Shown piece by piece: positions 33,120 to 36,226 of a stretch of 36,226 nucleotides of DNA. The stretch is from positions 1-36,226 of the forward strand of contig JAICUQ010000015.1 in the NCBI GenBank assembly GCA_025935755.1, read 5' to 3'. The DNA comes from Chthoniobacterales bacterium (GTDB lineage: Bacteria > Verrucomicrobiota > Verrucomicrobiia > Chthoniobacterales > UBA10450). Numbering within the stretch: position 1 is the first letter of the stretch; every line of letters starts with the position of its first letter. The notes under the pieces were generated by a model. That model was not told where the DNA came from, did not search any database, and saw nothing but the letters and a program-made list of their open reading frames with translations. The translations under genes were made by a program, and so were the position numbers.

Positions 33120-34013
33120 CTAGTCTGCCGGCGGCAAGCCTAAAGCGGTAACAATCCGCTGGAGATCATCTGTGCCGTAGTACTCGATCTCGATTCGTCC
33201 GCGCTTTTCGCCGTGCTGAATGGTGACATGGGTGGCCAGATGTTGTTGCAGGCGATTCTGCAAATCGTTTACTGCTGTCGCTGTAACGCTCGGATCGGCG
33301 CCTCCGCGCCGCGCCTTGCGGCGCCCGCGACCAACGCCGAGCAACCGGGCAACCATCCGTTCGGTAGAGCGCACCGTAGCGTTGCGGCGCAACACCGTTT
33401 CCGCGGCGAGCAATTGTTCTTCCGGCACTTTCAAACCCAACAGCACCTTGGCGTGTCCAACTGAAACCAGGTTTTGAGCCAGCCAGATCTGCACCTGCGG
33501 ATGCAAATCCAAAAGCCGCAGTGCATTGGCTACCGCCGCCCTGCTCCGTCCGACTTTGTTGGCAATATCTTCCTGCCGCATTCCAAACTCGTTAGCTAAC
33601 CTCGCGTAGCCCTGGGCTTCTTCGATCGGGTTAAGGTCGGCGCGTTGGAGATTTTCGATCAACGAAAGTTCGAGCACTTCCAGGTCGTTAGCGGTGCGGA
33701 TAATAACTGGAACTGCGGCAAGACCGAGTTCCTGCGCGGCACGCCATCGACGTTCGCCGGCGATCAGTTCAAATCGCGTGCCGACCTGGCGAACAATGAG
33801 TGGCTGAATGATGCCGTGTTGCCGAATCGATTCGACTAATTCCAACAACACATCGCGCGCAAAATCCTTTCGCGGTTGTAATGTGCTCGGGACAATCCTC
33901 GTCAATTCGATCTGATGAACTTTGTCGCTCGCGTCCGATCCGTCCCTGAGGGTGACGGCCGGAGGCGTGCCGATCAGTGCACCAAGACCTTTACCCAAAC
34001 CTGAGCGTGCCAT
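33120..34013 (-). CDS. parB: Chromosome-partitioning protein ParB
   Basis: The 297-residue protein starts with the chromosomal ParB signature LGKGLGALIG. It has the N-terminal nucleotide-binding domain (LQPRKDFARD, HGIIQPLIVR, GERRWRAA; the latter is the CTP-binding arginine motif) and ENLQRADLNPIEEAQGY. The helix-turn-helix follows (RQEDIANKVGRSRAAVANALRLL), and the C-terminal dimerisation region ends the protein. It spreads from parS sites and organises the origin region. No parA lies upstream in the window, so parA must be elsewhere; no clear parS sequence was noticed. The downstream M28-family gene is 6 bp away. Confidence 0.95.
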   Translation of the reverse strand: MARSGLGKGLGALIGTPPAVTLRDGSDASDKVHQIELTRIVPSTLQPRKDFARDVLLELVESIRQHGIIQPLIVRQVGTRFELIAGERRWRAAQELGLAAVPVIIRTANDLEVLELSLIENLQRADLNPIEEAQGYARLANEFGMRQEDIANKVGRSRAAVANALRLLDLHPQVQIWLAQNLVSVGHAKVLLGLKVPEEQLLAAETVLRRNATVRSTERMVARLLGVGRGRRKARRGGADPSVTATAVNDLQNRLQQHLATHVTIQHGEKRGRIEIEYYGTDDLQRIVTALGLPPAD

Positions 34014-34082
34014 GTGCCTGAGGCTACCGGAACAGAATTCTTAACGCAAACAGCAAAGCACAACCGGCGCAAACGCGTGAAT

Positions 34083-34110
34083 TGGAGGCCGGAGCTCCGC
34101 GACGCCTAAC
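34083..34110. repeat. REP unit left of the RAYT pseudogene
   Basis: TTGGAGGCCGGAGCTCCGCG followed by ACGCCTAA is a REP copy in the same orientation as the left arm of the REPIN at 34591-34616. It directly precedes the RAYT remnant. Confidence 0.7.
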
Positions 34111-34589
34111 GACCACTCCCCGCGCAGAAAAACGCCGGCACATTTCCCGACGCTGATGGTGGGAGCTCGCTCGGTGATTATCTTTCTTACCGTCTGCACT
34201 CGCGAGCGACGACGACTTCTGGCAAACGACGACTCAGCGCAGCGAATCATCGAATCGTGGCGGAACAGCGGATTTCTGGCGTGTCGGTCGCTACTGCATC
34301 ATGCCAGATCACATCCATTTGTTCTGCGGACCCAATGTCTTCTCCGCGTACCCGCTGAAGAAATCGATCGAAGACTGGACAAACGAGGTCACTCGAAACC
34401 GGGCCGATCGCGCCCAGCTTCGGATTTGGCAGCGCGAATTTTAAGATCGTCAGTTGCGTCGTTCCGAAATCGTACGCCCAGAAATTGGATTACGTAATGA
34501 ACAACCCGGTTCGCCACGGCTACGTCCGTCGCGCAAAAGATTGGCCTTACCAAGGTGAACTCAAGATCCTGGATTGGCACGACCAGTGA
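34111..34589 (+). pseudogene. Decayed REP-associated tyrosine transposase (RAYT)
   Basis: The remnant reads in three frames. The first part contains GARSVIIFLTVCTRERRRLL. After a one-base insertion near 34264, it continues as VGRYCIMPDHIHLFCG with the HxH metal motif and IEDWTNEVTRNRADRAQLRIW. A TAA at 34442-34444 replaces an expected codon. After a second one-base insertion near 34469, it ends SYAQKLDYVMNNPVRHGYV... with the family's catalytic Tyr, stopping at 34587-34589. Repairing these three lesions gives a normal-length Y1_Tnp transposase. RAYTs mobilise REP/REPIN sequences, and REP copies flank this remnant. The left limit is approximate. Confidence 0.88.
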
Positions 34590-34590
34590 C

Positions 34591-34677
34591 GATGGAGGGC
34601 GGAGCTCTGCGACGCCTGCTCCGATCACACGCAATCTTTCGCCGCATGCGCGGGCTCGCGGCGCTCGCTCCTCCATC
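34591..34677. repeat. REPIN right of the RAYT pseudogene
   Basis: The left arm GATGGAGGGCGGAGCTCTGC (34591) and the inverted right arm (34653-34677, ending GCTCCTCCATC) form a head-to-head REP pair with about 36 bp between. It begins 1 nt after the transposase stop codon. Confidence 0.7.
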
Positions 34678-34727
34678 TTCTCGGTAGGCAAACGAACCGG
34701 TCTCTCGAAAAACAGTTAAAAAAAGTA

Positions 34728-34757
34728 TTGACACTCCAGCCCAAAATCCGGTATCAC
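34728..34757 (+). promoter_or_regulatory. Candidate sigma-70 promoter of the repeat-protein gene
   Basis: A perfect -35 box TTGACA (34728-34733) is followed after 18 nt by TATCAC (34752-34757, four of six matches). An A-rich stretch lies directly upstream (34715-34724). Transcription would start near 34764, giving a leader of about 110 nt. Confidence 0.55.
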
Positions 34758-34764
34758 GGCGGAA

Positions 34765-34856
34765 GGTTCCAAAACAGACAAAGGACTTTTGCCCGGTAGG
34801 GTTCTTTGTCTGTTCGGTTCCCAATGAGAGTTGAAACAATCAAAAACACGACCGGG
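34765..34856 (+). promoter_or_regulatory. Structured 5' leader with a possible pseudoknot
   Basis: GGTTCCAAAACAGACAAAG (from 34765) pairs with CTTTGTCTGTTCGGTTCC (from 34804), giving a long, nearly perfect stem. The loop holds CCCGGT (34792-34797), which is complementary to ACCGGG (34851-34856) just before the purine-rich ribosome-binding region. Pairing would make an H-type pseudoknot that could hide the ribosome site. It matches no riboswitch that I can name. Confidence 0.55.
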
Positions 34857-34875
34857 AAAGAGAAAGAACACATCC

Positions 34876-36132
34876 ATGTATTCATTGAATCAAGTTAACA
34901 AGTCAGTCTCATGCGGACGAGATCCGGCTCGCTCGCTGCCGTTATGGCGCGGGTTCCTTCTCATCCCGCTCATTCTGGTGTGCTTTGCATTTGCGCCGCA
35001 GACGCGAGCACTCGTTCCGCCTCCCGACGGATGCTACCCTGGGTTTACGACCGCTGAAGGCTGTCAAGCACTGCAGTTCGTCACCACCGGAGTTGGAAAT
35101 ACAGGCCTCGGTTGGCGTGCGCTTTTTAGCGCCGCGGGATCCAGTTTCAATACTGGCGTCGGCGCCGGAGCGCTGGTGCTTAACCACGCGCCGGACGGGG
35201 CGAACACAGCCGTCGGCGCTGCTAGTCTGCTACTTAACGTTTTCGGTAGCCGAAACACGGCAGTTGGAGCCGCCGCAATGGTCAACAACGCCGGCGATAC
35301 TGGAGGCAACGGGTCGTTCAACGGCGCTGTCGGTGCGTTCGCGTTGAATGGGAACACCACCGGATTTAGTAACAACGCCATGGGCGACTCGGCGCTCTTT
35401 AGAAATGAAGTTGGCGCTGCCAATACTGCTGTTGGTGATCTCGCCCTCGAAGATAACGATGCCACCGGAGCCGGCAAAGCGAACTTCAACTGTGCGTTCG
35501 GCGCTCAGGCACTCCAGGGCAATGTTACCGGAGATTCCAACAACGCCGTTGGCGCTTCGGCACTCGTCGGTAATGACGATGGGTTGTTTAACCAGGCATT
35601 CGGGGCTTTCGCCCTCTCGAGCAATTCGTCTGGTGCTTCCAACGTCGCCATCGGCGATTCAGCGGCAGCTCACGTAACAAGCGGCTCGTTTAACACCGTC
35701 GTCGGCGATACTGCAGGACAAGACATCACCGACGGCACCGATAACATTTACATCGGCGCAGGCGCTGGAACTGAAGTTGGCAACGAAAGCCAGACCATCC
35801 GTATTGGACAGCCTGGTTTCATCGGCGCCTGCTTTATCCAGGGCATTTCGGGTGTGGGCGTCTCGGGTGACCCCGTTGTTGTAGACGGAAACGGCCAACT
35901 CGGCACCGCCGCTGCTGGCAGCCCTCTCTCAATGAAAGAAGTGCTCAAACAACGTGAAATCGTTCAGCAATTGAAGACCACAACTGAAAAGCAAGCCGCA
36001 CGAATTGCTTTGCAGGAAAATCAAATTCACACCCTCACCGCAGCGTTAAAGCAGCAAGCCGAGCAGATCCAGAAAGTAAGCGCTCAGCTTGAAATGATTC
36101 GCCCGACGCCGCGAGTTGTGGAGAATCGATAA
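34876..36132 (+). CDS. Exported YadA-head-like repeat protein with a C-terminal coiled coil
   Basis: The 418-residue protein has a signal peptide (LPLWRGFLLIPLILVCFAFA), then about ten imperfect repeats of the NTAVGAxAL type found in trimeric autotransporter heads (for example NTGVGAGALVLN, NTAVGAASLLLN, NVAIGDSAAAH). A conserved closing module IYIGAGAGTEVGN...IRIG and GACFIQGISGVGVSGDPVVV follows, and a coiled coil of about 60 residues (KQREIVQQLKTTTEKQAARI...) ends the protein. It lacks the beta-barrel anchor and the S74 autocleaving chaperone, so it is probably a secreted or surface-held trimeric fibre. I prefer the ATG at 34876 over a TTG at 34831. A strong terminator follows. Confidence 0.88.
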   Translation: MYSLNQVNKSVSCGRDPARSLPLWRGFLLIPLILVCFAFAPQTRALVPPPDGCYPGFTTAEGCQALQFVTTGVGNTGLGWRALFSAAGSSFNTGVGAGALVLNHAPDGANTAVGAASLLLNVFGSRNTAVGAAAMVNNAGDTGGNGSFNGAVGAFALNGNTTGFSNNAMGDSALFRNEVGAANTAVGDLALEDNDATGAGKANFNCAFGAQALQGNVTGDSNNAVGASALVGNDDGLFNQAFGAFALSSNSSGASNVAIGDSAAAHVTSGSFNTVVGDTAGQDITDGTDNIYIGAGAGTEVGNESQTIRIGQPGFIGACFIQGISGVGVSGDPVVVDGNGQLGTAAAGSPLSMKEVLKQREIVQQLKTTTEKQAARIALQENQIHTLTAALKQQAEQIQKVSAQLEMIRPTPRVVENR

Positions 36133-36183
36133 AACTGTTATACAGGAACGCTGTTAGAGAAGTCAGCGGCTCCTAGATACATT

Positions 36184-36220
36184 CAGCCGCCGCGCGAACC
36201 CGCGCGGCGGCTGTTTTTTT
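36184..36220 (+). terminator. Rho-independent terminator
   Basis: A perfect 13-bp stem CAGCCGCCGCGCG/CGCGCGGCGGCTG with an AACC loop is followed by seven T (36214-36220). It lies about 50 bp after the repeat-protein stop and ends that transcript. Confidence 0.95.
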
Positions 36221-36226
36221 GTACTA

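Noticed and set aside
34765-34856. Cyclic-di-GMP or other known riboswitch in the leader
   Set aside because: The conserved core sequences of the classes that I know are not present; only a hairpin and a possible pseudoknot can be supported.

Overview
The window looks like chromosomal DNA of a soil-type Verrucomicrobiota bacterium (Spartobacteria/Chthoniobacterales-like; this is an inference). The reasons are a complete alternative complex III operon beside haem-copper oxidase genes, many Ala/Pro-rich protein tails, and several families of short palindromic repeats lying between and inside genes. No rRNA, tRNA, intact insertion sequence or CRISPR array was found.

Layout. Positions 1-5,000 carry the start of a family-2 glycosyltransferase, a PIN/antitoxin pair, a Dabb-domain protein, a two-part GT4 glycosyltransferase and a glucose-1-phosphate thymidylyltransferase; this is sugar and cell-envelope metabolism broken up by palindromic repeats. 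Positions 5,050-12,838, read leftward, form an aa3-type cytochrome c oxidase cluster: coxA, coxC, coxD (subunit IV), two small membrane or exported proteins, coxB, ctaA, ctaB and a SCO copper chaperone. Then come dinB and a large FAD/Fe-S dehydrogenase, both rightward. Positions 17,346-29,472, read leftward, form one long respiratory operon: actA-actB-actC-actD-actE-actF, a small membrane protein, then ccoN-, ccoO- and ccoP-like genes. Positions 29,746-34,013 hold ygfZ, a beta-hydroxyacid dehydrogenase, a glutaminyl cyclase-like M28 protein and parB, all leftward. The right end holds a decayed REP-associated tyrosine transposase with its REP/REPIN repeats, then an exported YadA-head-like repeat protein with a promoter, a structured leader and a clear terminator.

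How the genes fit together. Alternative complex III oxidises quinol and passes electrons to c-type haems. The aa3 oxidase nearby has all its metal ligands and can reduce oxygen. SCO, CtaA and CtaB supply copper and haem A for it. The most striking observation is that the CcoN-like protein at the end of the act operon keeps both low-spin haem b histidines but has lost all three CuB histidines, the high-spin haem ligand and the conserved glutamate. It therefore cannot be an ordinary cbb3 oxidase. With its mono-haem CcoO (which carries a 160-residue low-complexity insertion) and mono-haem CcoP, it looks like an electron-transfer module attached to alternative complex III.

A second theme is repeat invasion. 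A REPIN lies in frame in ctaA, a 139-bp palindrome and two copies of another repeat lie in frame in the FAD dehydrogenase, and further palindromes lie in the GT4 gene and in the M28 gene. The RAYT pseudogene near the right end is flanked by the same REP family that is found in ctaA.
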